A DNA stretch of 64,000 nucleotides from positions 1 to 64,000 of the forward strand of contig NZ_BMUT01000021.1 in the NCBI RefSeq assembly GCF_014650335.1, given 5' to 3'. The stretch comes from Streptomyces hiroshimensis. Its GTDB lineage: Bacteria; Actinomycetota; Actinomycetes; Streptomycetales; Streptomycetaceae. Position numbers and translations under genes: made by a program. Shown piece by piece: positions 63,039 to 64,000 of the stretch. Below the pieces are notes generated by a model. It was not told the origin of the DNA. It searched no databases and worked only from the letters and a program-made list of their open reading frames with translations. Numbering within the stretch: the stretch's first letter is position 1; the number at the start of each line of letters is the position of its first letter.

Positions 63039-64000
63039 TCAGACGCCGGCGTAGGAGTGCTTGCCGGTGACGAAGATGTTCACGCCGTAGTAGTTGAAGA
63101 TGTAGCAGCCGAACGCGGCGAGCGCGATGTAGGCGGCCTTGCGGCCCTTCCAGCCGGCGGTCGCGCGGGCGTGCAGGTAGCAGGCGTAGGCGACCCAGGT
63201 GATGAAGGACCAGACCTCCTTGGGGTCCCAGCCCCAGTAGCGGCCCCAGGCGGCCTCGGCCCAGATGGCGCCGGCGACGATCGTGAAGGTCCACAGCGGG
63301 AAGACCGTCGCGTTGATGCGGTAGCCCAGCTTGTCGAGGCTGGCGGCGGAGGGCAGGCGCGACATCGGGTTGTCGGTGTACAGCGCGAGCTTGGCCTTGA
63401 AGCGGGCGTACTTGCGGTCCTGCGGCAGCTCGTCCAGGTGGCGGCGCAGGCCGGCGCCGGTGCGGCCCTCGACCAGGCGGGCCTCGTAGCCGTCGCGGAA
63501 GAGGTAGAGCAGGGTGGAGCAGGCGCCGACCCAGAAGGCGGCGCCGCACAGGATCGCGGTGGAGACGTGGATCCACAGCCAGTACGAGTGCAGGGCCGGG
63601 ACGAGCTGGTCGCTCTCGGTGTAGAGCACGGAGACGGCGAGGCCGAGGTCGAGGAGGATCGTGGTGACCAGCGGCAGGCCGATCCAGCGCACGTTCTTCT
63701 TGGCGGCCAGCAGGCCGAGGTAGACGCCGACGACCGTCATGCCGAAGGTCGTGGAGAACTCGTACATGTTGCCCCAGGGCGCCCGCTCCACGGACAGCGC
63801 CCGGGTGAGCACCGAGCCGGCGTGCAGCAGGAAGGACAGCACGGTCAGCGAGATGGCGATGCGGCCGTAGACGTCGCCCTTCTCGCTGGTGCCGGCCGCG
63901 CCCGGGCCGTCGGGCACGTCGCGGCGGCCGGCGGCGGATCGGGTGACGACCTTGGGGCGCTCCAGGACGGCGGTGCCGCCCCCCTGCGCGCTCGCGGCGG
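63039..64000 (-). CDS. ccsB: Cytochrome c biogenesis protein CcsB/CcsA (5-prime end outside window)
   Basis: At least 320 residues of a membrane protein that continues in frame past the right edge. GRYWGWDPKEVWSFITWVAYACYLHARATAGW (near the end) is the WWD-type haem-handling motif of system II cytochrome c maturation, and VSTAILCGAAFWVGACSTLLY with WGNMYEFSTTFGM are typical of ResC/CcsA-type proteins. It delivers and attaches haem to apocytochrome c with ResB. The start lies beyond base 64000. An internal GTG (63917) is not the real start because coding continues upstream. Confidence 0.9.
   Translation of the reverse strand, partial: AASAQGGGTAVLERPKVVTRSAAGRRDVPDGPGAAGTSEKGDVYGRIAISLTVLSFLLHAGSVLTRALSVERAPWGNMYEFSTTFGMTVVGVYLGLLAAKKNVRWIGLPLVTTILLDLGLAVSVLYTESDQLVPALHSYWLWIHVSTAILCGAAFWVGACSTLLYLFRDGYEARLVEGRTGAGLRRHLDELPQDRKYARFKAKLALYTDNPMSRLPSAASLDKLGYRINATVFPLWTFTIVAGAIWAEAAWGRYWGWDPKEVWSFITWVAYACYLHARATAGWKGRKAAYIALAAFGCYIFNYYGVNIFVTGKHSYAGV

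Overview
The window is about 64 kb of very GC-rich DNA with the codon bias, GTG/TTG starts, GTGA/ATGA stop-start overlaps and gene set of a Streptomyces-type actinomycete chromosome core. The main markers are a complete 14-gene complex I operon with a Rex-type operator, several genes of the futalosine (not the classical Men) route to menaquinone, an ArsR/TetR/AraC/Lrp-rich regulator set, Tat and Sec signal peptides with Ala-rich h-regions, and a PHO-box-like element. I see no tRNA, rRNA, IS element, prophage or CRISPR array.

Layout. 1-9.8 kb: the end of korB, an APC permease with a soluble tail, rarD, a secreted M28 aminopeptidase, an ABC-2 exporter preceded by a membrane-anchored LolA-like protein, and a long-chain polyprenyl diphosphate synthase. 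9.8-13.4 kb: a repeat-rich stretch carrying an isolated pair of genes, an FAD monooxygenase-like protein and an ATP-grasp ligase. 13.7-16.3 kb: fumarylacetoacetase, a GPP34 protein and a small lipoprotein. 16.3-32.2 kb: nuoA-N on the minus strand, almost every junction overlapping. 32.2-44.9 kb: an NlpC/P60 hydrolase with a Crp-like site, an ArsR-like regulator, a geranylgeranyl-reductase-type (MenJ-like) oxidoreductase, a zinc-ribbon membrane protein, menG, an amidohydrolase-like protein, mqnC, a Ser/Thr kinase, an esterase and mqnA. 45-52.9 kb: a cold-shock protein with a structured leader, then a fatty-acid block (two AMP-forming acyl ligases, a lipase, AraC and TetR regulators). 53-64 kb: a dicarboxylate symporter, a DUF4229-like protein, mqnE with a Lrp regulator, the ubiX/ubiA/ubiD-like genes of late menaquinone synthesis, a PLDc_N-like protein, a Tat-exported phospholipase C, an SRPBCC protein and the end of ccsB.

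How it fits together. Menaquinone is the quinone reduced by complex I. The window holds the futalosine enzymes for the first and cyclisation steps (MqnA, MqnE, MqnC), the late prenylation and decarboxylation enzymes (UbiA, UbiD and UbiX types), the side-chain synthase, the ring methyltransferase (MenG), a probable side-chain reductase and a cytochrome c assembly factor. It therefore reads as a loosely clustered respiratory-chain neighbourhood. The nucleosidase and DHNA-forming steps (MqnB, MqnD) are not here.

The most unusual signal is not a gene. At seven gene ends the stop codon lies inside or starts a 12-14 bp tandem repeat running into the 3-prime flank (korB, M28 peptidase, LolA-like, polyprenyl synthase, ATP-grasp, amidohydrolase-like, lipase). 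Where the unit is 13 or 14 bp with three or more good copies, the repeated stop falls in all three reading frames. Other patterns worth a second look are an inverted intergenic repeat family (10.27-10.56 kb and 47.36-47.53 kb), an 11-12 bp periodic array at 13.47-13.59 kb, a 13-codon upstream ORF fused by ATGA to an esterase gene, and an mqnC operon partner that resembles an amidohydrolase without its metal-binding HxH motif.
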